From: Desulfosediminicola ganghwensis
GTDB taxonomy: Bacteria > Desulfobacterota > Desulfobulbia > Desulfobulbales > Desulfocapsaceae
Assembly (NCBI RefSeq): GCF_005116675.2
Contig: NZ_CP050699.1
Location: 4,335,001 to 4,399,000 of the forward strand
Reading direction: 5' to 3'
DNA length: 64,000 bases
The position numbers and the translations under genes were made by a program. Position 1 is the first letter of the stretch; the number at the start of each line of letters is the position of its first letter. This document shows positions 26,507 to 35,968 of this stretch, in pieces. Under the pieces are notes generated by a model. The model did no database searches. It had not been told where the DNA came from and was given only the letters and a program-made list of their open reading frames with translations.

Positions 26507-27616
26507 GTGACACAGTTTTACGGCAAGACAAAAATCTGTTACGGCGTTGACGCCATGGAGTCTCTTGAGCAGCTCGCTGCAAAAAAGGCTTTTATTGTTA
26601 CGGACCAATTCATGGTGAAGACCGGGTTTGTGGATCGAGTGGTAAGTCACCTTGACCGAAGAGGTGTTTCGCACCTGGTTTTCTCCGATGTCGAGTCAGA
26701 TCCCTCCCTGGAGACAGTCACCAGGGGCGCGAAGCTTTTTCTTGAAAACAGGGCGGATCTCCTCATCGCCCTTGGCGGTGGTTCCCCCATCGATGCGGCC
26801 AAAGCCATCGTTTACTTCGCCCACAAAGCCTCGGAGGATGTTGTCAAACCAACGCTTGTGGCAATTCCGACAACCAGCGGTACCGGATCCGAGGTGACCG
26901 ACATCTCCGTGGTCACAGACAAGGTAAATGAGGTCAAGATCCCCTTAAGTGACGAGTTGCTGATTCCTGACGTGGCAATTCTCGATGCGCGGTTTACCCG
27001 CACCCTTCCACCCGCCATTACCGGCGCCACTGGAATGGATGTGCTGACCCACGCCATCGAGGCCTATACGTCGAGACAGGCCAATGCCTTCACCTCGATT
27101 TATGCCAGGTACGCCATACGCTACGTGTTCAGCTACCTGTTGCGGGCCTATCGGAACGGCGATGATATGGAGGCCAGGGAACACATGCTGCTCGGCTCCT
27201 GCATGGCGGGTATGGCATTCAATAACAGCGGACTCGGCATCACCCATTCCATCGCCCACAGCCTCGGAGGCATGTTCCATATTCCACATGGGCTTGCCAA
27301 TGCGGTTGTCCTTCCCCAGGTGATCCGGTTCAATAGCTTCGATGTCGGTATCCGTTTTCAGGAAATCGCCCAGATGCTGTCACTTCCCGCTGCCACTGTG
27401 GAAGAAGGTACCTCGAGCCTGATCAAGGCCGTTTGCGACCTCAATGAAGCAATGGGAATCCCTGCCAGGATTAGCATGTTGGAAATCGGGCAGGAGGAAT
27501 ATTTCAATAATCTCGAGGTAATTTCCTGCAATGTATTGAACGACATCTGTACCCAAGGAAACCCGAGAAAACCTTCAAAGAGAGATATTATCGAGTTACT
27601 AAAGCTGGCCTGGTAG
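26507..27616 (+). CDS. Iron-type alcohol dehydrogenase
   Basis: This enzyme reduces acetaldehyde to ethanol and recycles NADH to NAD+ within the compartment. The 369-residue product has the group III nucleotide motif GGGSPIDAAKAI near residue 95 and the metal-binding histidines of THAIEAYTSRQ, HSIAHSLGG and IPHGLANA. It corresponds in role to CutO. The GTG at 26507 is used because GGAG lies eight nt upstream; a TTG at 26501 is too close. Confidence 0.94.
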   Translation: MTQFYGKTKICYGVDAMESLEQLAAKKAFIVTDQFMVKTGFVDRVVSHLDRRGVSHLVFSDVESDPSLETVTRGAKLFLENRADLLIALGGGSPIDAAKAIVYFAHKASEDVVKPTLVAIPTTSGTGSEVTDISVVTDKVNEVKIPLSDELLIPDVAILDARFTRTLPPAITGATGMDVLTHAIEAYTSRQANAFTSIYARYAIRYVFSYLLRAYRNGDDMEAREHMLLGSCMAGMAFNNSGLGITHSIAHSLGGMFHIPHGLANAVVLPQVIRFNSFDVGIRFQEIAQMLSLPAATVEEGTSSLIKAVCDLNEAMGIPARISMLEIGQEEYFNNLEVISCNVLNDICTQGNPRKPSKRDIIELLKLAW

Positions 27617-27654
27617 CGAAATGGCCTGTAATGACCTTTCTGGAAGAACGTGTG

Positions 27655-28992
27655 ATGAATGAACAGATATTACAGAAGATTTGCGAGGCAGGAGTTGTCG
27701 GGGCAGGTGGAGCCGGCCTGCCGACACATGTGAAAGCAAGAGCGAATGTGGAGACGGTTCTGGTTAACGGCGCCTCCTGCGAGCCTCTGTTGATGAGCGA
27801 CCCCTACCTCCTCGAGACCAAAACGGATTTAGTGATCCAGGGCCTTAAAGAGATCATGACATGTACAGGGGCCTCTAGGGGAATCATCTGCCTGAAAGGT
27901 AAGCATAAAGACGCCCTTGCTGCTGTTCAGGACCGAGTAAGCAAAGAGCCGATTGAGCAATCACTGGCCCTTGAATTGTATGAACTCGAAGATTTCTATC
28001 CGGCAGGTGATGAGCAGGTGCTGGTCCACGAGGTGTTGGGCAAGACTGTTCCGGAGCGTGGTATTCCCCTCCAGCTTGGCGCGGTGGTCAGCAATGTCGA
28101 ATCGCTGTATAACGTCGCTCTGGCCATGGAGAATCGCCCCGTTACCCACCGCTACCTTACCGTGACAGGTGAGGTTGCCAAGCCGATGGTCGTGAAAGTA
28201 CCCGTCGGTACTCCGGTCTCCGATGTACTTGCCTTTGCCGGCGGACCTACGCTCGCCAACTTCAAGGTTGTGGACGGTGGGCCGATGATGGGCCGTGTAC
28301 TGAAGGATATCGATCAGCCTGTCACCAAAACCACCAGTGCTCTTATCCTATTACCATGCAATCACACGGTCGTAACAGGAAAGGTCATGGATCCGGCGAA
28401 ACTGCGCCGCATCACCAATACTGTCTGCTGTCAGTGCAGCCGCTGTACCGATCTCTGCCCCAGAAACCTGCTCGGACATTCCCTGCATCCCCACAAGCTC
28501 ATGCGGGTTCTCGACTCACAGGTCCTGGAGAGCCCTCTGGCGCGAGAAGCTCTGCTCTGCTCCGAATGCGGAATTTGTGAAAAATATGCCTGCCCGATGA
28601 TGGTTTCCCCCCGGGAGGTCAATGCCCAAATCAAGAAAGTACTGATGGCAGCGAACGTCACCTGGGAAGCTTCGGACAAAGAGCTGTTGGCAAACCGTTT
28701 CCGAAAAAATCGCGCAGTGCCGACCAGCAGGCTCATCCAGCGTCTGAATCTGAGTCACTACGAGGCCTATGCTCGCTACCGCGGTGAACTCTCCGCGTCC
28801 CGGGTTAGCCTGGCACTTCGACAGCATATAGGCGCTCCTGCACAGTGCGTGGTCTCACCGGGAGATCATGTAAAAATGGGTGATCTGGTCGGTGAAATAC
28901 CGGAAGGCGCGATGGGGGCACGGGTACATGCCAGTATTGACGGCATAGTTGAATCTGTGAGTGACGGCAAAGTAACCATCAGCAGGGGCTGA
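27655..28992 (+). CDS. PduS-like RnfC-family flavin/Fe-S protein
   Basis: The 445-residue protein is homologous to PduS and RnfC. It has the N-terminal flavin/NADH site (AGVVGAGGAGLPTHVKA, GASCEPLL), a SLBB-type middle domain, two [4Fe-4S] motifs (CCQCSRCTDLCP and CSECGICEKYACP, about residues 261-312), and a C-terminal barrel-sandwich domain. In Pdu compartments PduS reduces cobalamin and docks with PduT. This locus uses a radical enzyme without cobalamin, so here the protein more likely oxidises NADH and exports electrons through the shell. GTG at 27652 is an alternative start. Confidence 0.92.
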   Translation: MNEQILQKICEAGVVGAGGAGLPTHVKARANVETVLVNGASCEPLLMSDPYLLETKTDLVIQGLKEIMTCTGASRGIICLKGKHKDALAAVQDRVSKEPIEQSLALELYELEDFYPAGDEQVLVHEVLGKTVPERGIPLQLGAVVSNVESLYNVALAMENRPVTHRYLTVTGEVAKPMVVKVPVGTPVSDVLAFAGGPTLANFKVVDGGPMMGRVLKDIDQPVTKTTSALILLPCNHTVVTGKVMDPAKLRRITNTVCCQCSRCTDLCPRNLLGHSLHPHKLMRVLDSQVLESPLAREALLCSECGICEKYACPMMVSPREVNAQIKKVLMAANVTWEASDKELLANRFRKNRAVPTSRLIQRLNLSHYEAYARYRGELSASRVSLALRQHIGAPAQCVVSPGDHVKMGDLVGEIPEGAMGARVHASIDGIVESVSDGKVTISRG

Positions 28993-29009
28993 AAGAAGAG
29001 GCTAATACT

Positions 29010-29561
29010 ATGATTTTACGTACAATAGGTTGTGTCGAACTCAACAGCATTGCCTGGGGCATGCATGTCGCAGATGAAATGGTCAAAGCAGCCAGCGTGC
29101 AACTGGTGATGGCCAGGCCTACCTGTCCGGGCAGATATTTAGTGGTGGTTACCGGGGATACAGGAGCCGTGCAAAGTTCCGTTGAGGTTGGCAGAGAACT
29201 TGCCGCTGATATGGCTGTTGACTGGTTTACCATCCCAAGTGTTCATCCGGATGTCATTCCAGCTCTCAGCGCCACCTCGATTATCCCAAAAATCAATGCA
29301 CTTGGCGTCATTGAAACCTGCACCACCGCATCTTGCATACTTGCTGCCGACGCTGCAGCGAAAGCGGGAGAGGTGCAGCTCATTGAAATCCGCATGGCTG
29401 CAGGTCTTGGAGGTAAAGCTTTTGTCACCATGACCGGTGATGTCGGCTCCGTGAAGGCCTCCGTCGAAGCCGGTATCGAAGCGGTAGGTGATGCTGGTCC
29501 GGTTCACAGCCATGTGGTTATTCCTGCCCCAAGTGAAGAACTGAAAGCCAATCTATTATAG
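29010..29561 (+). CDS. Tandem-domain BMC shell protein, PduT-like with pore Cys
   Basis: The 183-residue product has two BMC folds. The segment RPTC39PGRYLVVV aligns with the PduT pore motif, whose Cys38 binds a [4Fe-4S] cluster at the trimer centre. It directly follows the PduS-like gene, the usual partner of PduT. The second half (ALGVIETCTTASC...) has extra cysteines. It is a better PduT match than the paralogue at 25197. Confidence 0.92.
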   Translation: MILRTIGCVELNSIAWGMHVADEMVKAASVQLVMARPTCPGRYLVVVTGDTGAVQSSVEVGRELAADMAVDWFTIPSVHPDVIPALSATSIIPKINALGVIETCTTASCILAADAAAKAGEVQLIEIRMAAGLGGKAFVTMTGDVGSVKASVEAGIEAVGDAGPVHSHVVIPAPSEELKANLL

Positions 29562-29630
29562 GCATAGCGAAGTTTCGAATCTGGTTCCGCGGCCCCACCT
29601 CGTGCAACCAGGTTCGTACCGGGAGTGAGA

Positions 29631-29990
29631 ATGAAAGAAAATCTTTTGGAGCCAAAACAGCGTATAATACAGGAGTACGTCCCTGGTAAACAAGTCACCC
29701 TGGCCCATGTCATCGCCAGCCCCCAGAAATCCATCTATCTTAAGCTAGGGCTGGATGACGAAACCGCCGGCGCGATTGGCCTGCTGACAATAACCCCTTA
29801 CGAAGGGGTTATCATAGCTGCGGATGTTGCGACCAAAGCTGCAGCTGTGGAGATTGGTTTCCTGGACCGGTTTGGAGGTTCGTTGCTGTTAGTTGGTGAC
29901 GTTGCCAGTGTTGAATCAGCCATAAGTGAGGTCCTCAGTTATTTTGGTGAAATTCTGCATTACTCCACCGCGGAAATGACCCGTTCCTGA
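29631..29990 (+). CDS. Circularly permuted BMC-H shell protein (EutS/PduU type)
   Basis: The 119-residue protein begins with a segment ([17 protein letters not shown]) that in EutS/PduU forms a small beta-barrel capping the hexamer, followed by a permuted BMC fold ([40 protein letters not shown]). The start has GGGAG upstream. This brings the locus to eight shell proteins: three BMC-H, one permuted BMC-H, three BMC-T and one BMC-P. Confidence 0.93.
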   Translation: MKENLLEPKQRIIQEYVPGKQVTLAHVIASPQKSIYLKLGLDDETAGAIGLLTITPYEGVIIAADVATKAAAVEIGFLDRFGGSLLLVGDVASVESAISEVLSYFGEILHYSTAEMTRS

Positions 29991-30127
29991 TCTCTTTTTA
30001 CACCTCGAAATTTCTCGGTCAGCTGGAATTTTATACCAGTATTGGAACCAATTAACCGCTTCAAAGTCAGGCTGTTTTCCTAATTTCATTGAAAAGGTCT
30101 GAAATTGCAGCGGGCGGATTTGTGATC

Positions 30128-30550
30128 ATGAAAAAAATTATGCTGGTCGGCGAAACGTTCTCAGGAAAAAGTTCCCTGATACAACAACTCTCCGGCCAGA
30201 GATATCGGCCGAACAGAGCAATGGCTGTCGACTACTACGGCCAGTTCATCACAACACCGGGTGAATTCCTTGAGAACAGGCGCTTCTATCACGCACTCAT
30301 CACCACCTCCGCCGATTGTGATATCCTGGCACTCATCCAGGATGCCACCAGGGCCAGCAGTCTGTTCCCCCCTCTTTTTGGCTCCATGTTCAATCGGCAG
30401 CTTATCGGCATTATTACCAAAAGCGACTCCGACGATGCCAATATCAGACGAGCGCAGATCTTCCTCAATAATGCAGGAGTAAAAGACATCATTGTCACGA
30501 GTTGCGTGACCAAAGAGGGTCTCGGTTCCCTACGCCGCCTCCTATCTTGA
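30128..30550 (+). CDS. EutP/PduV-like small GTPase
   Basis: The 140-residue protein has a P-loop G8ETFSGKS15 and a TKSD base-recognition motif near residue 98, which define the EutP/PduV group of Ras-like proteins found at the end of many BMC operons. PduV has been linked to movement or placement of compartments; EutP has been reported to act as an acetate kinase in Salmonella. It is the last gene of the operon. Confidence 0.92.
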   Translation: MKKIMLVGETFSGKSSLIQQLSGQRYRPNRAMAVDYYGQFITTPGEFLENRRFYHALITTSADCDILALIQDATRASSLFPPLFGSMFNRQLIGIITKSDSDDANIRRAQIFLNNAGVKDIIVTSCVTKEGLGSLRRLLS

Positions 30551-30659
30551 GGCAGGTAAATAAGGGCCGTAATCGGGCCAACGATCTACTCTGACTCCCC
30601 CCGCAAGGCTCTTTGCCCAGACATCCCACGCAAGCACCCCCCTGGAACCTGCAGGTTAT

Positions 30660-31715
30660 CTAATAAAGCCGCTCAAAAGCCGAGGCCTTGAATACCGCTA
30701 CCACCTCGCTGCCTGGCTGGATATCGAGTTCTTCCAGTGACTGCGGCACGATTTCCGCTATCAGGGTGTGTCCCTGGCAATCCAGCTCAACTCCTGAAAG
30801 CCAGTCGGTCTGATATGTCTTACGCACCACGCAGGAAAGCATATTACGGGCGCTGGTAGCTTCGGGGTGTTTCTTGAAGAGCAGAATATCCCGACTGTTC
30901 AGGGCAAATTGTCCCGGCGCAGCATCTTCAGTTTTCAAAAGCATCAGGGGTATGTTTCCCATCCAGTAGCGCAGCAGCCTGCCGGTATCCTCCGGCCTCT
31001 CCAGATCCACCAGATTGGTATACCCTCTGCCTCCGCTGCCCAGCCGCGTTCTGGCAAGATCTTCTGTGGCAATATGGTTACTCACCTTACCGTCCTCCAA
31101 GACCAGCACTTCATCCGTCATCATCCGCATTTCCTGCAAACTATGGCTGATGAAAAGTAAAGGAATGGAAAATTCGGCAAAAACCCTCTTGAGATCCGGA
31201 ATTATCTGGTATTTCAGCCGGTGATCAAGGCCGGTCAACGGTTCATCCAGGAGAATCAGGTGTGGGCAGGCCAGGATTGTGCGACCAAGCGCCACCCGCT
31301 GACGCTCCCCTCCGGATAATTTTGAGACCCTCCGATCAAGCAGGCCCCCCAGCTGTAAAACGCGTATGAGCTGGTCAGGATTAATGCTGTGCTCAGCTGC
31401 AGTTACTCTTTTTAGCCCATAGTGAAGATTTTTCTTCACACTCATATGGGGAAAAAGAAGAGCATGTTGAAAAACCACACCTACCCTGCGCGCCTCCGGA
31501 GGAAGATTTATACCCTTCTCCTTATCATAGAGTACGGTTCCATTAAGCTTGATGAGCCCTTTATCAGGCTCCAACAGGCCTGATATCATGTGCATCAATG
31601 TCGATTTGCCGTTCCCTGACGGCCCGAACACACCGCATTTCTTTGATGACACTGAGAAATCAAAGCGACAGGCAAAGTCGGCAAATTTTTTCTCTACATG
31701 CACTTCAAGCAACAT
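30660..31715 (-). CDS. modC: Molybdate ABC transporter ATP-binding protein
   Basis: The 351-residue protein has Walker A GPSGNGKST near residue 31, the ABC signature LSGGERQRVALGR, Walker B LILLDEPL, and a C-terminal Mop/TOBE domain (about residues 285-350) that binds oxyanion, as in ModC. It powers uptake through ModB. The gene ends the minus-strand operon and converges with the BMC operon. Molybdate is needed for enzymes such as formate dehydrogenase. Confidence 0.95.
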   Translation of the reverse strand: MLLEVHVEKKFADFACRFDFSVSSKKCGVFGPSGNGKSTLMHMISGLLEPDKGLIKLNGTVLYDKEKGINLPPEARRVGVVFQHALLFPHMSVKKNLHYGLKRVTAAEHSINPDQLIRVLQLGGLLDRRVSKLSGGERQRVALGRTILACPHLILLDEPLTGLDHRLKYQIIPDLKRVFAEFSIPLLFISHSLQEMRMMTDEVLVLEDGKVSNHIATEDLARTRLGSGGRGYTNLVDLERPEDTGRLLRYWMGNIPLMLLKTEDAAPGQFALNSRDILLFKKHPEATSARNMLSCVVRKTYQTDWLSGVELDCQGHTLIAEIVPQSLEELDIQPGSEVVAVFKASAFERLY

Positions 31716-31717
31716 TA

Positions 31718-32398
31718 CTACCTCACAGAAAGCTTTCGATTCACTGCTTCACCAAACAACAGCACCATGAAGGAGAGTAGAATAGAGACCAGGCAGAGTG
31801 AGAGCGCCATGCTGTCACCACCGGGAACACTGGTGTATTGATAGATTGCCAGGGGGATTGTCTGGGTCACTCCCGGCATGTTGCCGGCAAGTACAATAGT
31901 TGCACCAAACTCACCTAGACTCCTGGCAAACATTAACGTGGTGCCGGCAAGAATTGCCCGGCCACAAAGGGGGATAGTGATAGTGAACAAGGTATCCCAC
32001 CATTTGGCCCCAAGCGTTCTCGATGCCTGGATATATTGCTTATCGATAGCCTCAAGGCCTATTCGTATCGAGCGTACCAGTAGGGGAAAACCCACTACCG
32101 ACGAAGCAATTACCGCGGCCTTCAAGGTGAAGATGATACGAATATCGAAATGGGCCAAAAATTGACCGATCCAACTATTCTTGCCAAAGAGCAGCAGCAG
32201 GAGATAGCCTGTCACCACCGGAGGCAACACCAGGGGCAGGTTTATTATCCCTTCCAGAATCGTTTTACCCCTGATATTGGTCATCGCCAGCAGATAGGCG
32301 ACTGCGAAGCCAACGGGAAGCGTGATAACTGTAGCGCTCAAGGCCACTTTTAACGACAGCTTTATAGCCTGAAGGTCATCCGGAGTAAGAGCAATCAT
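31718..32398 (-). CDS. modB: Molybdate ABC transporter permease
   Basis: This 226-residue inner-membrane protein has five or six helices and the cytoplasmic coupling motif EAIDKQYIQASRTLGAKWWDTLFTI, which docks on ModC. LGEFGATIVLAGNMPG near residue 160 is typical of ModB. The gene is separated from modC by 2 nt. Confidence 0.95.
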   Translation of the reverse strand: MIALTPDDLQAIKLSLKVALSATVITLPVGFAVAYLLAMTNIRGKTILEGIINLPLVLPPVVTGYLLLLLFGKNSWIGQFLAHFDIRIIFTLKAAVIASSVVGFPLLVRSIRIGLEAIDKQYIQASRTLGAKWWDTLFTITIPLCGRAILAGTTLMFARSLGEFGATIVLAGNMPGVTQTIPLAIYQYTSVPGGDSMALSLCLVSILLSFMVLLFGEAVNRKLSVR

Positions 32399-32434
32399 AT
32401 TTCCTGGTTTGTTGTTTCTTTATAAACATTGATT

Positions 32435-33187
32435 TTACCTGCCCGACTCAAATCCATACTTAGTGAGAATTGCAACCGCATCATCCCCTATGATGAATTT
32501 GTAGAACTCTTTCGCCAACTCTTTTCCCTCGCCTGCCACTGTCACTCCAACCGGATACGCTACCCGGCTATACAAATCATCTGGAACGTGAAAGGCAATT
32601 TTTGCATTTCGGGTCAACAAGGCGTCTGTTTTATACACGAAAGCGCCATCCACCTCACCACGATCAGCATATAAGAGAGCCTGTCGTACATCTTTAGCCA
32701 AAATTAATTTTCTGTCATCTCGTAACTGGTTGTATATACCTGCGCTCTGCATTGCTTCCTCGGCATAACGCCCCGCCGGAACACTCTTGGGATCACCAAT
32801 CGCGATTCTTTCCATGGAGAGTAAATCTTCCATTGATCCATTCTGCAGCTTGGTACCACTGATAAAAACCAGCTTGTTATAAGCAAAAATTTTATCGAAG
32901 CCTGGGGCTATAAGCTGATTCTCCACCAGATAGTCCATCCATTTGGGATTTGCTGATATATAGATATCTGCCGGGGCTCCCTGGGATATCTGTTTTGCCA
33001 GACTCCCGGAAGACGCGAAATTGGGCATCATTTCAACTTCAGGATGAATTTCGGAGAATGCAGTCATTACCTCTTTGATCGCATCGGTCATGCTTGCAGC
33101 TACAGAGAGATAGAGTGTTTTCGCCTGGCAGGTTGTAAAAGAAAGAAAGACAGCCAGAAAAATGAGCAGGGAAATCTTTTTCTTCAC
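32435..33187 (-). CDS. modA: Molybdate-binding periplasmic protein
   Basis: The 250-residue product has a cleavable signal peptide (residues 1-22, ending TTCQA). Typical ModA ligand segments follow: VAASMTDAIKEV and NFASSGSLAKQISQGAPADIYIS near the start, then VDGAFVYKTDAL near residue 180. It delivers molybdate or tungstate to ModB. Confidence 0.95.
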   Translation of the reverse strand: MKKKISLLIFLAVFLSFTTCQAKTLYLSVAASMTDAIKEVMTAFSEIHPEVEMMPNFASSGSLAKQISQGAPADIYISANPKWMDYLVENQLIAPGFDKIFAYNKLVFISGTKLQNGSMEDLLSMERIAIGDPKSVPAGRYAEEAMQSAGIYNQLRDDRKLILAKDVRQALLYADRGEVDGAFVYKTDALLTRNAKIAFHVPDDLYSRVAYPVGVTVAGEGKELAKEFYKFIIGDDAVAILTKYGFESGR

Positions 33188-33239
33188 ACGTAATTCTCCT
33201 CACGGTTTAAATTTCAAGACTATTCTTAGACAAGAAAAA

Positions 33240-34022
33240 TCATGTTGTTGCTACAATAACATCAGATGCCTTTATAATTGCCGAACATGTCTTACCGACT
33301 GCCAGGCCAAGTCGCGTTACACTTGCTGAGGTGATAATCGAAGTAACAGTGCTGCCCCCCGACAGGTCGATGGTAATTTCCTCATTAATCGCTCCGGCAA
33401 TAATCGAGGTAATTTTCCCGGTAAGGATATTCCTGGCTGAGATTGACTTCCTATCGATATCACAGCCAAGAAGCACATTAGGAGCCTTAACGATGACCAG
33501 AACTTCTCTCAGAGGCCCCAGCCCAAGACGATTCACGGACCTTTCGGTGATAACCGTGCTGACACGATCTCCCCCTTTCAAACGTATATCAACGACACTG
33601 TTCACTGCGCCCTGATTAATTTCAATAACCTCACCAAGCCAGACATTTCTGGCACTGAGTGTCATTTCCATCCTGCGCAGGGTTTTCAGGGTAGATAGTG
33701 CCTCGTTTGGATTGTCAGAATAAAACTGGGTAAATTGAGAATACTCGTTTTTCAACAGGCGTAGTCGCTTGAGGAGCCCCTTGCCTTCTTCAGTCAAGGA
33801 GGAACCTCCGCCCCCACTCCCTCCCGTTTTCTTTATATATAATTGAAACGGCAGGATGTTGTTCATCCGATCAAGCTTTTGCCAGGCGGATTTATACTGT
33901 AGACCCACCTGCTGTGCAGCCTTGTTGATAGACCCGGTTTCATCCAACGCCTCAAGTAGCAGGACAGTGGTGTTATTGGCTGTCCAGCCCATTATCTCAA
34001 ATATGGAATCTTCGGTCTTCAT
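33240..34022 (-). CDS. modE: Molybdate-responsive regulator ModE
   Basis: The 260-residue protein has an N-terminal winged-helix domain (about residues 15-115, with SINKAAQQVGLQYKSAWQKLDRM) and two Mop-type oxyanion-binding domains (about 125-190 and 195-260, SARNVWLGEV and SARNILTGKI). Full-length ModE with two Mop repeats represses molybdate uptake when molybdate is ample. It is the first gene of the operon, and a ModE-box-like repeat lies 34 nt upstream, so it probably represses itself and modABC. Confidence 0.94.
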   Translation of the reverse strand: MKTEDSIFEIMGWTANNTTVLLLEALDETGSINKAAQQVGLQYKSAWQKLDRMNNILPFQLYIKKTGGSGGGGSSLTEEGKGLLKRLRLLKNEYSQFTQFYSDNPNEALSTLKTLRRMEMTLSARNVWLGEVIEINQGAVNSVVDIRLKGGDRVSTVITERSVNRLGLGPLREVLVIVKAPNVLLGCDIDRKSISARNILTGKITSIIAGAINEEITIDLSGGSTVTSIITSASVTRLGLAVGKTCSAIIKASDVIVATT

Positions 34023-34055
34023 AGTTGCTGGTCTGCTTTTATTCGTATTTTATAA

Positions 34056-34078
34056 CATTATGTTGATTTGACATAACG
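34056..34078 (-). promoter_or_regulatory. ModE box upstream of the mod operon
   Basis: The perfect inverted repeat CATTATGT / ACATAACG around the 7-nt spacer TGATTTG fits the ModE operator pattern (CGTTAT... ATAACG). It lies just upstream of the modE start. Confidence 0.75.
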
Positions 34079-34432
34079 CTAATCCTATAAGTTCCGAAAA
34101 TTTGCAACAGTTGTGCCGGTTGCAGGCATGTACTTAAAAAAGACACTACTCTATGTTTATAAAAGCTCACATAGTGTCATGTTTTCAGGTTCTTAAACAA
34201 ACCATACAGGTCTCAAACTTCAAATGAGCATCCACAACTACAAACGACGTCAACCCTTTCCCAACGAGACAAACCAATCCAACCGGACGACATAATTGTC
34301 GATCGTAACCATTTTTGTCTTAAACCAACGTGAAAAGTTATTGGGAGTGGTAGATTCGCGAAGAAATGGTGTGGTGAGAAAAGATACAATGCATCTTCCT
34401 GCAGCGTAAGGTGCAGCACAATCGTTCATCAA
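34079..34432. other. Intergenic stretch upstream of the mod operon
   Basis: About 350 bases between the mod promoter and the terminator of the lipoprotein gene hold no supported gene. Overlapping minus-strand frames at 34213-34441 lack ribosome binding sites and any recognisable domain. Confidence 0.5.
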
Positions 34433-34476
34433 ATAAAACAAAAGCCCCTGAGCAATAAATAGCGCTCAGGGGCTTA
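34433..34476 (-). terminator. Terminator of the lipoprotein gene
   Basis: On the minus strand AAGCCCCTGAGC (34475-34464) pairs with GCTCAGGGGCTT (34453-34442) and is followed by TTGTTTTATT. It lies about 100 nt beyond the lipoprotein stop. Confidence 0.88.
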
Positions 34477-34577
34477 CGGAATTGTTCTTCTCCAAAATCT
34501 GCAAATCAGGGGTTGATGCCCCTGACTATCGTGCTTGCGGAGTGGGAATCACCTCTGCAATGCACTTGGCAACGATT

Positions 34578-35198
34578 TTACAATATCCCGTTTCTCTTCA
34601 TATCCTTAATAAAGAGCTTATCAGCCTCGCTGACATATTTTTTGCTCAAAACCGGATCAGTCAATCTTGACTCCGCTGACCATACTTTCTTCTTTGTGTT
34701 CACATCATAAAGACTGGCTTCAATGGTATATTGCACACGTGAATAATTGGCGTATGTTGCCCGGGGCGCGAATAGAGGCTGAAAACTTCCATTATCCATG
34801 AAGTCATAAGAGTTCCCCACTGCAATCTGAGAGCCGCTTTCTTCAGCCACTTCAACTGTTCTCAAGACAAGCACTGTTTTTGAATCAGTAAGCCTGACCG
34901 CATCGTAAACTGCGTCGTAATCCACTTTACCTCGCACTCCATCAATGCTGTAACTGGCAATAGCTGTAACATCTTCCTTAAAAAGATCTTCAACCACAGT
35001 CTCTTCCATAAGCTTTCGTATCGATTCATGGTGAGCAACACCAACTACCAGCACTTCCCGTGCCTGGTAATCACCTTCTGCAGACCATGATGATATAAGC
35101 CGCTTTGAAGTGCAGGACGCGGACAATAAAACAGTGAGAAGCAACAGAGTAATAGTACTGATTGGTATTGTTGTAATGCGCCGAAATACAGAAATCAT
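34578..35198 (-). CDS. Lipoprotein, DUF4136-like
   Basis: The 206-residue product has a lipoprotein signal peptide with the lipobox SASC (Cys29), so it is lipid-anchored in the envelope. The mature part starts TSKRLISSWS and continues with a VLVVGVAHHESIRKLMEE segment, like small DUF4136-type lipoproteins common in Desulfobacterota. The function is unknown. It is monocistronic with its own terminator. Confidence 0.82.
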   Translation of the reverse strand: MISVFRRITTIPISTITLLLLTVLLSASCTSKRLISSWSAEGDYQAREVLVVGVAHHESIRKLMEETVVEDLFKEDVTAIASYSIDGVRGKVDYDAVYDAVRLTDSKTVLVLRTVEVAEESGSQIAVGNSYDFMDNGSFQPLFAPRATYANYSRVQYTIEASLYDVNTKKKVWSAESRLTDPVLSKKYVSEADKLFIKDMKRNGIL

Positions 35199-35467
35199 GT
35201 CATATCCTTCTTCAAATTTTGTAACCCCTGAAAAACATCCGATCTATTCAAATGCCATGCTTAGATAACCTATTGCATACAAGAGCAAACCTAACGTCTC
35301 ACTTGTCTTTTTGCAATTCCATTTTTGTTGCTCTTTCAATGGATTAGGCATGTTCCTGCCGGGAATTCCCCTCGCCTACGCGGCAGCTATCGCTGGAGAC
35401 ATTTGATACATTACCCTTTCTTGTTCTATACTAAACTTCAGATCACTATGTTTCATATAGGAGACTT

Positions 35468-35878
35468 ATGAGAGCGCACGAATATCCGGTCGTAAATAAC
35501 CGACTCCTCTTTCGCTGTCCGAATTGTGACGCCAGACGTTCTTTCGGTGTCCAGTCGCATGTTCGCCGACGATCTATTCGCTGTCATAAATGTGGTTCTG
35601 TTGCCCAGTGCAGCCTCAACAGGCGAAAAGGCCGTCGCGACTCCCAAGCGGGAAAATGCATCATGATCTCACCGAACGGGCAGGAATTCGACGTGGTCCT
35701 GCACGACATTTCTCCACATGGACTCGGGTTCGATATCCCGTTGAACGCTGCAAAATCAGTTTCTATCCTTCAACAGCTCAAGTTCAAGTGTTCCTGGAAT
35801 CCGAGACTACTCAGCAAAAATCGTTACATAATCCGCAGTATCAATGGCCGCAGAATCGGAGCTGAGAAAATCACATAA
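35468..35878 (+). CDS. Zinc-ribbon plus PilZ domain protein
   Basis: The 136-residue protein begins with a four-cysteine ribbon (C17, C20, C39, C42), followed by a PilZ domain with RRKGRR near residue 52 and the DISPHGLGF motif near 80, the two elements that bind cyclic di-GMP. It is likely a cytoplasmic c-di-GMP receptor. The downstream nfeD frame begins right at its stop. Confidence 0.86.
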   Translation: MRAHEYPVVNNRLLFRCPNCDARRSFGVQSHVRRRSIRCHKCGSVAQCSLNRRKGRRDSQAGKCIMISPNGQEFDVVLHDISPHGLGFDIPLNAAKSVSILQQLKFKCSWNPRLLSKNRYIIRSINGRRIGAEKIT

Positions 35879-35968
35879 TTGATGTATTTCGTCACGCTAG
35901 CCAGGCAACATCAAACAAATGTATTATTATTACAGGAGAACCAGCACCCTGCTGAGAGGTTTTCCGAC

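Noticed and set aside
34213-34441. Small minus-strand genes upstream of the mod operon
   Set aside because: Two overlapping frames compete, neither has a ribosome binding site, and both lie beyond the lipoprotein gene or across its terminator.
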